From Streptomyces sp. NRRL F-2664 (GTDB lineage: Bacteria; Actinomycetota; Actinomycetes; Streptomycetales; Streptomycetaceae): a stretch of 64,000 nucleotides of DNA. The notes under the pieces are model-generated. The model made no database searches, was not told where the DNA came from, and saw only the letters and a program-made list of their open reading frames with translations. The translations under genes were made by a program, and so were the position numbers. Position 1 is the stretch's first letter. Each line of letters starts with the position of its first letter. Location of the stretch: positions 1 to 64,000 of the forward strand of contig NZ_JOFX01000014.1 in NCBI RefSeq assembly GCF_000719345.1. Reading direction: 5' to 3'. Below are positions 23,935 to 32,890 of this stretch, piece by piece.

Positions 23935-26027
23935 CCGGCGCTCGCGGGGGCGCCGCCGGCGTCGAACTCGCACCACACCGCCTTGCCGTCGCCCCGGGAC
24001 TCCACGCCCCAGCGCGTGGCCAGGGCGTCCACCAGCAGCAGCCCGCGCCCGGTGGTGGCCGCCTCGCCGGGGCTGCGCCGGCGCGGCCATACGCTGGAGC
24101 GGTCCTTGACCCACAGCCGGATCCGCCGCACCGGCTCCGGCAGCACCTCCATGGTCAGCACCGCACCGCCGTCGGTGTGCAGCAGGGCGTTGACCAGCAG
24201 CTCCCCCGCAGCCACTTCCACGTCGTCGGCGAGTTCCGGCACGCCCCAGTCGCGCAGGGCCTGGCGCAGGGCGTAGCGGGCCTCCGACAGGCCCTCCGGG
24301 TCCGCCTGGTGGACGTACTGGTGGATGCGCGGCGCCCGGTGGGTGCCGGGGTCGGGGGCCCTGCGCAGCACCAGCAGGGCCACGTCGTCCCCCGAGCCCC
24401 AGCGCTCCCACAGCCGGTCCGAGAGGTGGTCGGCGAGCGCCCCGGCCTCCTGCGGGCCGCTGCGTACGGCGTGGGCGAGGGCGTCCATGCCCGCGGTGAT
24501 GGTGGTACCGGGCTCCTCCACGAGGCCGTCGGTGCACAGCACCAGCGTCTCGCCGGGGACCAGGTCGAGCTGGGTCTCGGGGAACTCCTCCTGCCCGAAG
24601 GCGGAGGCCAGCCCCAGCGGCAGGCCGCCGCGCACGTTGGGCCACCCCGTGCGCCCGTCCGTGTGGCGGATCAGCGGGCCGAGGTGGCCCGCACGGACCG
24701 CGCGCACCCCGCCCGTCTCCAGGTCCACCTGTGCGTACATGCAGGTGGCGAACCGTTCCGTGTCGAGCTCGGCCAGGAAGCGGGAGGCCCGTGCCAGCAC
24801 CGTGGACGGCGGATGGCCCTCTCCCGCGTACGCCCGCAGCGCGATGCGCAGCTGGCCCATGATGGCCGCCGCGTGCGTGTCGTGGCCCTGGACGTCGCCC
24901 ACGACGATGCCGACGCGGTTGCGGGGCAGCGCGATCACGTCGTACCAGTCCCCGCCGACCTCCCGCCCGCTCCACGCGGCGTGGTAGCGGACGGCGATCT
25001 CGCCGCCGGAGATCTCCGGGATCCGGCGCGGCAGCATGGCCGCCTGGAGGCCCGTCGCGAACTCCCGCTCCTGGTCGAACAGGAGCGCACGCTGGAGGGA
25101 CTGCGCGACGATGCCGGCCAGGCCCAGGCACAGGTTGCGCTCCTCCGGGCTGAACTCCTCGCGCCGCCGGTAGAAGAGGACCAGCCCGCCGATGGCCTTG
25201 GCCTGGGCGATCAGCGGCAGGTAGGCGGCGGCGTCGAACCGGATGCGGTTCAGGTAGTCGGCGAGGAGCGGGAACTCCTCCCCGAGGTCCCTGAGCGAGG
25301 TGACGAAACGTGCCTGCTTGGTCAGCACCGCGTGCGAGAGCGGCAGGGAGCCGTCCATCCGGGTGAACCGGCGCTCGCTGAGGATCTCCAGCGACTCGCC
25401 GCTCAACGCGATGATCTTCATCGTGCCGCCCTCGACCAGGCCCAGGGCCAGTCCGTCGGCCCCCAGCCGCTCCAGAGCGCCCGCACCGGTCAGCGCGGCC
25501 GTGACGTCGTCGACCGTCACCGCCCGCGACAGGGCCTCCGTGGTCCGCTGCACGATCGTCGTCTGCTGGGCGCGCGCCGCCTCCAGCTTGCGCAGCAGCG
25601 TCGCGTGGGCCAGCTCCGCCGCGGCGTCCCGCACGATCCCGGCGATGCGCAGCGCCTGCCCGTCGTCGTCGCGCACCACCCGGCCCGTGGTGTGCGTCCA
25701 CTGGTCGCCGCCGTCGCGCCGGTGGACGGTGAAGTAGGCGCCGAACGTCTGCCCGTCCTCCGCCAGGACGCGGGCGATGGTCTCGCGCAGCCGGGCCGCG
25801 TCCTCGGGCCGCACCCGCAGGGCGGCGCCCTCCGCGGTGCCGTCGTACTCATCCGGCTCCAGGTCGAACACGGCCATCGCGGCCGCGTCCAGTGCCACGG
25901 TCCCCGAGCCCAGGTCCCACTCGAAGCTGCCCATGCCGTTCAGGGCGAGCCGCTCACCGGCGTCGGTCACGGGGGGCCGCCGGGCCGACCCGGGGCCGTC
26001 GCGCTCCGCCGCTGCCACCTTCCGCAC
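23931..26027 (-). CDS. SpoIIE-type PP2C phosphatase with PAS, GAF and HATPase domains
   Basis: This multidomain signalling protein has 698 residues. A PAS-like domain (~25-140) is followed by a GAF domain (~165-325) and a PP2C/SpoIIE phosphatase domain (~345-545). The phosphatase domain carries SGREVGGDWYDVIALP, GIVVGDVQGHDTHAAAIMGQLR and CTDGLVEEPG, including the metal-binding Asp residues. An RsbW-like ATPase domain completes it (~575-695; GELLVNALLHTDGGAV and GRGLLLVDALATRWGV). Such proteins control partner-switching of alternative sigma factors by acting on anti-anti-sigma proteins. No sigma or anti-sigma partner lies beside it. It is the fourth gene of a leftward group and overlaps the next gene by GTGA. 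The start is a GTG at 26027 or 26018. Confidence 0.88.
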   Translation of the reverse strand: MRKVAAAERDGPGSARRPPVTDAGERLALNGMGSFEWDLGSGTVALDAAAMAVFDLEPDEYDGTAEGAALRVRPEDAARLRETIARVLAEDGQTFGAYFTVHRRDGGDQWTHTTGRVVRDDDGQALRIAGIVRDAAAELAHATLLRKLEAARAQQTTIVQRTTEALSRAVTVDDVTAALTGAGALERLGADGLALGLVEGGTMKIIALSGESLEILSERRFTRMDGSLPLSHAVLTKQARFVTSLRDLGEEFPLLADYLNRIRFDAAAYLPLIAQAKAIGGLVLFYRRREEFSPEERNLCLGLAGIVAQSLQRALLFDQEREFATGLQAAMLPRRIPEISGGEIAVRYHAAWSGREVGGDWYDVIALPRNRVGIVVGDVQGHDTHAAAIMGQLRIALRAYAGEGHPPSTVLARASRFLAELDTERFATCMYAQVDLETGGVRAVRAGHLGPLIRHTDGRTGWPNVRGGLPLGLASAFGQEEFPETQLDLVPGETLVLCTDGLVEEPGTTITAGMDALAHAVRSGPQEAGALADHLSDRLWERWGSGDDVALLVLRRAPDPGTHRAPRIHQYVHQADPEGLSEARYALRQALRDWGVPELADDVEVAAGELLVNALLHTDGGAVLTMEVLPEPVRRIRLWVKDRSSVWPRRRSPGEAATTGRGLLLVDALATRWGVESRGDGKAVWCEFDAGGAPASAG

Positions 26028-26030
26028 CCC

Positions 26031-26327
26031 CTAACGGCCGGGCCAGCACGGCTGCGAGATCAGCCGCTCCCACTCCTCGTCCGGATGCCCCGGGAGGGTG
26101 CGCCCGGCCTCCCGCCAGCGCTCGACGACGGAGAGGTAGATCGTGGCCTGGTCGGCTGCCGGTGCCGCGGCATACGGGCTGCCGTAGGAACCCGCATACG
26201 GCCCCCCGTGCGGCGGGGCCGGGTGCGGGGGCCGCTCGTGCCCGGCGGTCCGGGCCGTGGCGGACTGTTCGCCGCGGCTGGCGGGAATGCGCACCCAGCC
26301 GCGGCCCTGTGCTCGCTCAGCGCTCAT
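26031..26327 (-). CDS. Hypothetical protein
   Basis: This encodes 98 residues. The N-terminal half is basic and then Pro/Gly/Tyr-rich (PHGGPYAGSYGSPYAAAP). The C-terminal half is a compact helical block, ATIYLSVVERWREAGRTLPG and DEEWERLISQPCW. The ATG at 26327 follows GAGAAGGGG. It lies between the flavoprotein and phosphatase genes with gaps of 25 and 3 bases, so it is co-transcribed. Function unknown. Confidence 0.7.
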   Translation of the reverse strand: MSAERAQGRGWVRIPASRGEQSATARTAGHERPPHPAPPHGGPYAGSYGSPYAAAPAADQATIYLSVVERWREAGRTLPGHPDEEWERLISQPCWPGR

Positions 26328-26352
26328 CACGGACCCCTTCTCACCGCGGATC

Positions 26353-27663
26353 TCACCGCAGGTACGTGTTCGACTGCCCCGGCGGTACCCCCGGATCCGG
26401 CCCGGGAGGAGCTGCCCGGACGAGCCGGGCGGCACCGGGGGAGCCCGGCCGCGGACCCCGGGCACCGAGGCGCTTGCGGACTCCCCTCACCAGTCTCCCC
26501 GCCGTGAAGCCCGCACCGTGCACGAATCGCATGGAAGGGCCGAATGAGGGAGCCGCCAGCAGTCCGGCGAAGAACAGCCCGGGCCACGAGGATTCGAAGC
26601 CCGGCCCCAGTTCCGGGGCCCGGCCGCTGCCGACGGTACGCAGTGCGGCGCGCAGTCCCGCGTCGAGCAGCTCCAGCCGGTGCAGGTCCGGGGCGAAGCC
26701 CGTGGCCGCGATGACGTGGGCCACGTCCAGGACCGCCGGTTCGCCCCCGGGGGTACGCAGCCCGAGCCGCGTCCGCTCGCCCACCGCCACGGCCCGGTGC
26801 AGTTCGTGCCCGAGCAGCGCGGGTACGCGTCGCTCGAACCGGTCCCGCAGCCACCAGGCCCCGGCCGGGCCCAGCGCCGTCGCCGCGATCCGCTCCCGGG
26901 TGGGGGCCGGCAGCCGGCGCACCGCCCACGGCAGCTCCGACCACACCCAGCTGCGCCAGCCCGTGCCCAGACCGCTGTGCGGATCACGCAGGGCCCGCAG
27001 CGGGGGCCTGTCCAGCGGCTGCGGGACGGTGTTCCAGTCCAACCGGGGGCGCCGGGCGACCAGGCACGGCCGGGCCCCTTGCTCGGCCAGCAGGGCGGCG
27101 GTCTCCAGGGCCGCCTGCCCGGCCCCGAGCACGGCGACCTCCCGGCCGGCGAAGCCGGACAGGTCCCGGTGGCTGCTGCTGTGCGTGCAGCGGCCCGGCG
27201 GCAGGCCCGCCAGCGCCTCCGGGTACCGGGTGAAGGGCATCACCCCGACCGCGACGGCGACCGTGCGGGCGAGCAGGGGCGGTCCCTCGGCGGTGCGCAC
27301 GCGGAAGCCGTCGCCCTGCGGGGTCACCTCCGTGACGGTCACCTCCTCCACCTCGGGCCCGGCGTGCCGGGCGAACCACATCCCGTACGCGCTGAACGTG
27401 CCGATCGGCAGCGGAGTGCCGTGTTCCGAGACCGTTCCCCGGGAGGCGCAGTACTCGGCGAGGGTGTGCCGCCCGTCCGGCGCGGACAGGTTCGAGGACC
27501 AGGGCTCCGACTTCAGGTACATGCCCTCGGGCATGTGGTCGCGCCACGAGGCCATGGGCCGTCCGAGCACCCGTACGCCGAGACCCGCACCGGCCGCGTG
27601 GGCGGCGATCGACAGCCCGTACGGGCCCGCACCGATCACCACCAGGTCGTCGATCCGCGTCAC
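26353..27663 (-). CDS. FAD/NAD(P)-binding flavoprotein (monooxygenase-like)
   Basis: This 436-residue flavoprotein has two Rossmann motifs: VVIGAGPYGLSIAAHAAG at the N-terminus for FAD and VAVLGAGQAALETAALLAE near residue 195 for NAD(P). The HVIAATGFAPDL motif (near residue 330) is the ATG motif of flavin monooxygenases and N-hydroxylases. A basic, Pro-rich tail ends the protein. It follows the ATP-grasp gene by about 70 bases in the same direction. A role in modifying a cell-surface or small-molecule product is possible but not shown. The GTG at 27663 follows GGAGGAACGGCC. Confidence 0.82.
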   Translation of the reverse strand: MTRIDDLVVIGAGPYGLSIAAHAAGAGLGVRVLGRPMASWRDHMPEGMYLKSEPWSSNLSAPDGRHTLAEYCASRGTVSEHGTPLPIGTFSAYGMWFARHAGPEVEEVTVTEVTPQGDGFRVRTAEGPPLLARTVAVAVGVMPFTRYPEALAGLPPGRCTHSSSHRDLSGFAGREVAVLGAGQAALETAALLAEQGARPCLVARRPRLDWNTVPQPLDRPPLRALRDPHSGLGTGWRSWVWSELPWAVRRLPAPTRERIAATALGPAGAWWLRDRFERRVPALLGHELHRAVAVGERTRLGLRTPGGEPAVLDVAHVIAATGFAPDLHRLELLDAGLRAALRTVGSGRAPELGPGFESSWPGLFFAGLLAAPSFGPSMRFVHGAGFTAGRLVRGVRKRLGARGPRPGSPGAARLVRAAPPGPDPGVPPGQSNTYLR

Positions 27664-27732
27664 GGCCGTTCCTCCTGCTCGATGGTCACCTGCGGGCCAC
27701 CTGCCCGGCCCCGCCCGCCGGAGCGGGCCCGT

Positions 27733-29166
27733 TCAACGGCTCACCAGTTCGTCGGGCTCGGCCGGCGCCTCCGGCGGCGCGGGGCGGCAGACCGTGCCGG
27801 CGGTGGGCCCGCCCCGCTGTTCCCGCCCGCGCTGCCTCGGCGCGCGGACGACCGCGCGGGCGGTGCGGCGGCCCTGCGCCGGGACGCCGCGCAGGGCGCG
27901 GGCCCCCTTGACCGCGCCGCGTCCCAGGAACGCGGCGAGCATCGCCACGAAGGGCCGGAGGTCGTCCGCGGCGAACCACGCCGCCTCGACCCGCCCGCGC
28001 TCGGCGGCCGGTTCCGGCGCGGGCGACCCGGGGTCCGCGGGCGCCGCGGGTGGCGCCGCCGGGCGGCGGCGCGGCAGGGACCGGCCCCGGACCGCCGCCA
28101 GCAGCGCGTAGTTCTCGGCGACGAAGATCCGGCCCGTGCCGCCCGAGGGCTGCGGGACCTGCTGGCCCGTCAGGTCCAGGTACATCGCCTGGACGACGTC
28201 CAGTCCGGAGGCGTCGGTGAACAGCCGGAACTGCGCGCCCGGGCGGGGGTTGAAGTCCACCAGCCGGCAGACCCCGCGTTCGTCCCGGCGGAAGTCCAGG
28301 TCCAGGATCCCCTGGTAGCCGAGGCGTTCGGCGAGCCGCAGTGCCGCCGCCTCCACCGCCGGGTCGGGCAGCCGGCGGCCCACCGCCGTCAGCCCCGTAC
28401 GCACCGGCCAGGACAGCTCCTTGCGGCCCGTTCCGGCGAGCAGCGGGCGCCCGCCGCGGGCGAAGGCGCCGTGGAAGAACCAGTCGGTGTCCGGCCCGGC
28501 CGGCAGGAACCGTTGGAGCAGCAGCCGGCTCCCGGCCTCGGCGGAGCACTCGTACAGCCGGCGCGCCTCGGCGGTGGTGTGCACGAGGGTGGTGCTGCGC
28601 AGCCCGTCCGCCCCGCTGGGCAGCAGCCAGGGCCGGCTCCACTTGGCGATCACCGGCAGGCCCAGCCGCCAGGCCGCCTCCGCCGCCTCCGTCCCGCTCG
28701 CGGGGACGACGGTCTCCGGGTGCGGGACGTCCCAGCGCGCACACAGCCGCGACAGCTCCGCCTTGTCGGCCACGCGGGCGGGCAGGTTGTCGGGCTGGTG
28801 GGGGATCCTGAACCGCTCGCGGAGCAGCGGGGCGACGCGCGACACGGCGATGGCGCTCAGGTCGTCCATCGCGACGAGCACGGCCGGCCGGCCGATCCGC
28901 TCCGACACCACCGTCAGGCAGTCCACCAGGCTCTCGGGCGCCTCGGGGTCCAGCCCGCCGGCCGGCCCCGGGTGGACGGCTCGCAGGTACCGCGAACTCC
29001 CCATGGGACCTCCCCCGCCCTCGACGACGGCATGGACCTCCACGCCCCTGCGGCCGAGGGATCGGACGGCGCCGAGGGTTCCGTGGTGGAACGGATTGCG
29101 GTCGAGTCTGAGCACAACGGCGGGCACATGGTTGAGGTGCGCGTGCATGGCAACGGTGTCTTTCAC
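27733..29166 (-). CDS. ATP-grasp domain protein
   Basis: This protein of up to 477 residues has an ATP-grasp fold at about residues 110-350. LPVIAKWSRPW (ATP-binding Lys), LLLQRFLPAGPDTDWFFHG and LDLDFRRDERGVCRLVDFNPRPG (metal-binding Asp/Asn) are the recognisable motifs. It resembles carboxylate-amine ligases such as D-aspartate ligase-type enzymes that join a carboxylate to an amine. A basic low-complexity tail of ~110 residues follows. Starts at the GTG 29166 or ATG 29148. It is divergent from the GH26-like gene and heads the leftward group with the flavoprotein and phosphatase. Confidence 0.8.
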   Translation of the reverse strand: MKDTVAMHAHLNHVPAVVLRLDRNPFHHGTLGAVRSLGRRGVEVHAVVEGGGGPMGSSRYLRAVHPGPAGGLDPEAPESLVDCLTVVSERIGRPAVLVAMDDLSAIAVSRVAPLLRERFRIPHQPDNLPARVADKAELSRLCARWDVPHPETVVPASGTEAAEAAWRLGLPVIAKWSRPWLLPSGADGLRSTTLVHTTAEARRLYECSAEAGSRLLLQRFLPAGPDTDWFFHGAFARGGRPLLAGTGRKELSWPVRTGLTAVGRRLPDPAVEAAALRLAERLGYQGILDLDFRRDERGVCRLVDFNPRPGAQFRLFTDASGLDVVQAMYLDLTGQQVPQPSGGTGRIFVAENYALLAAVRGRSLPRRRPAAPPAAPADPGSPAPEPAAERGRVEAAWFAADDLRPFVAMLAAFLGRGAVKGARALRGVPAQGRRTARAVVRAPRQRGREQRGGPTAGTVCRPAPPEAPAEPDELVSR

Positions 29167-29298
29167 CTAGTCGGACCAAGCGGGGAGGGCGGGCAACTGC
29201 TAATGGCCTACGCGGCGGCCACCGAACAGGCCATTCGTCAGATGAGATGCCTAACGTCTTTCGCAAGCACACCGATTCAGGAGAGCCCGGGAGAGGCC
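29167..29298. promoter_or_regulatory. Divergent promoter region, ATP-grasp / GH26-like
   Basis: 132 bases separate two divergent genes and are less GC-rich than the surroundings, particularly around 29230-29285. I find no perfect palindrome and do not assign promoter boxes. Confidence 0.35.
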
Positions 29299-30927
29299 AT
29301 GCCCACACCACGCCGCCGACTGGCGAGCACCTGCATCGGCACGGTCACGGCCGGACTGCTCGCCACCGGAGCCGCCCTCGCGGCGCCGGACGAGGACCGT
29401 GCCGGGGACTCCGGCATCGCCATGGGCGCCTATCTCGACTACGGGCCGAACGGCGTGGCGCGCATCCCCCACCTCTCGCGCTGGCTGGGCGGCAAGGACA
29501 TCCGGGTCGGGCACACCTACCTCCCCGGCGACCAGTGGGCCGGCATCGAGGGCCGGGTGTCCTTCCTGGAGGCCTGGGCGCGGTGGCGGCGGGCGGACGA
29601 GGACCGGATGTTCGTCCTCAACGTGCCCATGCAGGCGCGCAACGAGGAGCGGGTGCCCGACCAGCAGGTCGCCCGGCTGATCCGGGCGGGCGCGCAGGGC
29701 CAGTACGACGAGCACTTCCGCCGGCTCGCCGAGCGGCTGGTGGCGCTGGGGGTCCCGGACACGGTCATCGTCCTGGGCTGGGAGATGAACGGCGTCACCT
29801 ACACCCACCGGTGCCGCCCCGACCCGGCGAACTGGAAGGTGTACTGGCGGCGCATCGTCACCGTGATGCGGGCCGTGCCGGGGCAGCAGTTCAAGTTCGA
29901 CTTCGCCCCGAACCGGGGCACGGACGCGATCGGCTGGACGAAGTGCTACCCGGGTGACGACGTCGTCGACATCATCGGCATGGACTCCTACGACCAGGCT
30001 CCCGGCGAGACCTTCGACGACCAGATCTCCCAGCCGTACGGGCTCCAGAAGCACGTCGACTTCGCGCGGGCGCACCGCAAGGCGATCTCGTACCCGGAGT
30101 GGGGCCTGTTCCGGCGCGGCGACAACCCCGAGTACGTACGGCGCATGCTGCGCTGGATCGAGCAGCACAAGCCGCTCTACCACACCATCACCGACTACTG
30201 CCCGCACGGCGTGTGGCAGTGCAAGCAGAACCCTGAGTCGACGGAGGTCTTCCGGTCGGCGCTGACCCCCGAGGTGCCGGTCCCGGTGACCCCGACGCCG
30301 GTCGTGCCGACGCCGGTGGTGCCGACGCCGGTGGTGCCCACGCCCGTCGTGCCGACGCCCGTGGTGCCCACCCCGGTCGTCCCGACGCCGCAGGTCCCCA
30401 CGCCGCAGGTTCCGACCCCGCAGGTCCCGACACCCCAGGTCCCGACGCCCCAGGTGCCCACACCCGCCGTACCCACTCCCGCGGTGCCGACGCCCGTGGT
30501 GCCCACCCCGGTCGTCCCGACCCCGCAGGTGCCCACGCCCGAGGTCCCGACACCCCAGGTCCCGACCCCGCTCCCCGAGCCCTCGTCGGCCGCACCGAGC
30601 CCGGTCGTGCCGACGCCCGTGCCCAGCCCCAGCGCCAGTTCCGACCCCGAGGTGCCCGAGCCCGGCACGCCGAGTCCCGAAGTGCCGAGGCCCTCGCCCA
30701 CCGCGCCGTCGCCCGTGGGTCCGGTGCCCGTGACACCGAGCCCGGCCGTGCCCACGCCCCGGCCCACACCCGCCGCCCCCCTGCCGCAGCCGCAGCAGCC
30801 GCCGCTCAACAGCAGGGAGTGGTGCGTACCGATCAACTTCGGCGAGTGGCTGTCGAAGTTGATCGGCAAGCAGTCGGTCTGCGTGAAGATCGACCTGGGT
30901 GCGGGCTCCGGCTTCTGGCCCTTCTAG
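29299..30927 (+). CDS. Secreted GH26-like glycoside hydrolase with PTPxV repeat tail
   Basis: A signal peptide (TCIGTVTAGLLATGAALA) is followed by a catalytic domain at ~36-321 resembling glycoside hydrolase family 26 (beta-mannanase-type). Glu162 in LGWEMNG is the likely acid/base and Glu267 in SYPEWGL the likely nucleophile. Residues ~332-421 are 18 consecutive five-residue PTPxV units, then a Pro/Ser-rich linker to ~510. The C-terminus is compact with two cysteines (EWCVPINFGEW and QSVCVKIDL). The tail could span the wall or bind glycan. The gene lies beside a leftward exopolysaccharide operon, so trimming or releasing that polymer is a reasonable guess. The ATG at 29299 follows GGGAGAGGCC. 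Confidence 0.82.
   Translation: MPTPRRRLASTCIGTVTAGLLATGAALAAPDEDRAGDSGIAMGAYLDYGPNGVARIPHLSRWLGGKDIRVGHTYLPGDQWAGIEGRVSFLEAWARWRRADEDRMFVLNVPMQARNEERVPDQQVARLIRAGAQGQYDEHFRRLAERLVALGVPDTVIVLGWEMNGVTYTHRCRPDPANWKVYWRRIVTVMRAVPGQQFKFDFAPNRGTDAIGWTKCYPGDDVVDIIGMDSYDQAPGETFDDQISQPYGLQKHVDFARAHRKAISYPEWGLFRRGDNPEYVRRMLRWIEQHKPLYHTITDYCPHGVWQCKQNPESTEVFRSALTPEVPVPVTPTPVVPTPVVPTPVVPTPVVPTPVVPTPVVPTPQVPTPQVPTPQVPTPQVPTPQVPTPAVPTPAVPTPVVPTPVVPTPQVPTPEVPTPQVPTPLPEPSSAAPSPVVPTPVPSPSASSDPEVPEPGTPSPEVPRPSPTAPSPVGPVPVTPSPAVPTPRPTPAAPLPQPQQPPLNSREWCVPINFGEWLSKLIGKQSVCVKIDLGAGSGFWPF
30292..30561 (+). repeat. 18 x 15-base repeat encoding PTPxV
   Basis: Eighteen in-frame units of 15 bases encode PTPVV (8), PTPQV (7), PTPAV (2) and PTPEV (1). 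The blocks of like units (six PTPVV, then five PTPQV) suggest expansion by duplication. The repeat is a candidate for length variation between strains. Confidence 0.85.
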
Positions 30928-30950
30928 GGGGCGGACACGACCTGGAGGGG

Positions 30951-32093
30951 TCATCGCACCCGCAGTTCGTTGAGCCGCGCCCGCCAGTCCCTGGCGGCCG
31001 GCAGCGCCTCCCGCAGCGCGTGCACCGCCCGCTCGCGTCCCGCCACCTGCGACTCATGCAGCCGCAGCAGGGGCGCGAGCGCGGTCGTGGACATCAGGAA
31101 GCGCTGGTTGACGACGGTGTCGGGCCGCCAGTGGTTCTTGTACGGCTCACTGCCCCGCAGGAAGCTGACCACCGGCCGGCCGTCCGCCAGTGCCCGCCCG
31201 GCCTCGTGGCGCAGCAGCAGCGTCGCGACGTCCACCTTGCGGGCCCGCAGGTCCGGGTCCGCCCCGTAGAGGTAGCCGCCGCTCAGTCCCGCCGAGAGCA
31301 GCGTGACGTTGGCCGCCACCACCTTCCCGTCGAGCCGGAACTCCGTCAGCCGGCCCTCCCCCGCCCGCACCATCCGGCGGGTGGCCCGGGTGAGGTGCTC
31401 GGCGAAGCGGGGCCGCAGGTGTTCCGGCGTCACACCGCGGCCGCGCCACTGCTTCTCGTGCAGCCGCAGAAGGTTGCGTACCGCGCCCGGCACCTCCTGC
31501 TCGGTGGCCTCGTGCTCCTCGATCCCGGCCGCATCGGTCTTGCGCAGCTTCGCCCTCACCCGCTGGGCGCCCGAGGCCGGCATCCGCTTGACCAGTTCGT
31601 CGAACGGCAGGGTCGGCAGCTCCATGCACGGGGAGTCGGCGAGCCGGCTGCCGACCCCCGGCCACTGCCGGTAGAGCTCCTCGGCGGCGGCCCCCGGGCG
31701 GACCTCCCGCAGGTCGACCACGGCGCCGCGGGCCGCCCGGTGCAGCCCGTGGGCCAGCGCCGGGACGACCTGGCCGGCGTGCTCCGCGGCCACCAGCACG
31801 TCGAAGTAGTCGGTGATCGGGCCGCCGAGCGGCACCAGCAACGGGATCGGCCGGTGCACGAGCATCAGGGCGGCCGCGCCGACCAGTTCGCCGCCGCGCC
31901 GGACGAGGACGATCCGCAGCCGGCCGTCCTTCCCGTACGACAGCCACCAGGAGTGCAGCCAGGCGTGGCTCTGGAAGGGCGTGGCGGTGGGGCAGGCGCG
32001 GACGAGCCGGTTCCACGGCTCTTCCAGCCCGGCGAACTGCCGGGGGTCGCGGCACAGCGTCACCGACAGGGCCCCGGTGGACCCCGAACTCAT
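30951..32093 (-). CDS. FemAB-like acyltransferase (GNAT, Acetyltransf_6)
   Basis: This 380-residue protein is of the CelD/BcsL/FemAB-like GNAT type found in polysaccharide loci. The N-terminal half has FQSHAWLHSWWLSYG and LVGAAALMLVHRP. The C-terminal half has LLRLHEKQWRGRGV, TEFRLDGKVVAANVTLLSA and SFLRGSEPYKNHWRP, the last being a family hallmark. It would acylate a sugar or amino-sugar of the exopolysaccharide. The ATG at 32093 overlaps the Wzz gene stop (ATGA). It is the last gene of the leftward exopolysaccharide operon and converges on the GH26-like gene. Confidence 0.82.
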   Translation of the reverse strand: MSSGSTGALSVTLCRDPRQFAGLEEPWNRLVRACPTATPFQSHAWLHSWWLSYGKDGRLRIVLVRRGGELVGAAALMLVHRPIPLLVPLGGPITDYFDVLVAAEHAGQVVPALAHGLHRAARGAVVDLREVRPGAAAEELYRQWPGVGSRLADSPCMELPTLPFDELVKRMPASGAQRVRAKLRKTDAAGIEEHEATEQEVPGAVRNLLRLHEKQWRGRGVTPEHLRPRFAEHLTRATRRMVRAGEGRLTEFRLDGKVVAANVTLLSAGLSGGYLYGADPDLRARKVDVATLLLRHEAGRALADGRPVVSFLRGSEPYKNHWRPDTVVNQRFLMSTTALAPLLRLHESQVAGRERAVHALREALPAARDWRARLNELRVR

Positions 32094-32818
32094 CGCACGG
32101 ACTCCTTCTCCTTGGCCGGGGCCGGCTCACCCTGCGCGGGCAGGGAGGCGTACTCCTCGGGCGGGCCGGCGGCCGGTCCGGCCACGCCGACCTCGGGGCG
32201 GCGCGCGCGCCCGGGCCGGGCCAGCAGCCACAGGCCGCCCAGCAGGCCGCCCGCGCACAGGCCCACGGCACCGCTGAGGGCGGCGGACGCGGAGGCGGGG
32301 TCGGAGGGGGCCACGGCCTGGTTGAAGAGGAGCAGCTGGACGCCGGTGTTCTTGGCGGCCTGGTTGCTGCTCAGCGACAGGGCGTCGGCGACCGCGTTGG
32401 CGATGTCGGCGGCCTCGCCGGGGCTCGTGGAGGTGCCGGTGATGGCGATCATCGGCGATTCGGGGGACGTCTCTGCCCGTACCTGGGTCCGCAGCTCACG
32501 CGCGGTGACGCCGGCGCGGGGCTGCGCGTACGCCAGGGTGGAACTGCTGGTGGCGATACGGGCGTACGCCTGCGCGAAACCGAGGGCGGTGGCGGGCTCG
32601 GTGGTGTCGTCGGGGACCGCGACGAGGTAGCTGGTGGCGGCGTACTCGGGGGCCTTGAGCACCCCGTACGCCCCGCCGGCGGCGAGACCCAGCAGGGCGC
32701 AGGCGGGCAGCGGCCACCACACGGGGGGCCGGGTGAACGGCCGCCCGTGCCTCCTGCCCGAGCGGTGGTCCGCCCTCTTCTCCGGCTTCCCGGACGTCTT
32801 CTCGGCGCTGTCGGCCAT
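32090..32818 (-). CDS. Wzz-type polysaccharide chain-length protein
   Basis: This 242-residue membrane protein has a basic cytoplasmic N-terminus, a first membrane helix (WWPLPACALLGLAAGGAYG), an extracytoplasmic domain and a second helix (SGAVGLCAGGLLGGLWLLA). The extracytoplasmic part includes YAATSYLVAVPDD and the ADIANAVADALSLS helix. This is the Wzz/CapA-type layout, setting chain length of Wzy-polymerised glycans. It is separated from the upstream GT4 gene by 72 bases and overlaps the acyltransferase by ATGA. No tyrosine kinase partner is present. Confidence 0.78.
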   Translation of the reverse strand: MADSAEKTSGKPEKRADHRSGRRHGRPFTRPPVWWPLPACALLGLAAGGAYGVLKAPEYAATSYLVAVPDDTTEPATALGFAQAYARIATSSSTLAYAQPRAGVTARELRTQVRAETSPESPMIAITGTSTSPGEAADIANAVADALSLSSNQAAKNTGVQLLLFNQAVAPSDPASASAALSGAVGLCAGGLLGGLWLLARPGRARRPEVGVAGPAAGPPEEYASLPAQGEPAPAKEKESVR

Positions 32819-32890
32819 GGTCGTGCTCGCTTCCTGGGGGATGGGGGTCCTGCGGGCCCCGGTGCCGGGGCTCCTTCGGGTTCTGGGGTG

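Noticed and set aside
30292..30561. Tandem 15-base repeat considered as CRISPR or minisatellite
   Set aside because: It is in frame within a secreted protein, lacks spacers and encodes a regular PTPxV stalk.
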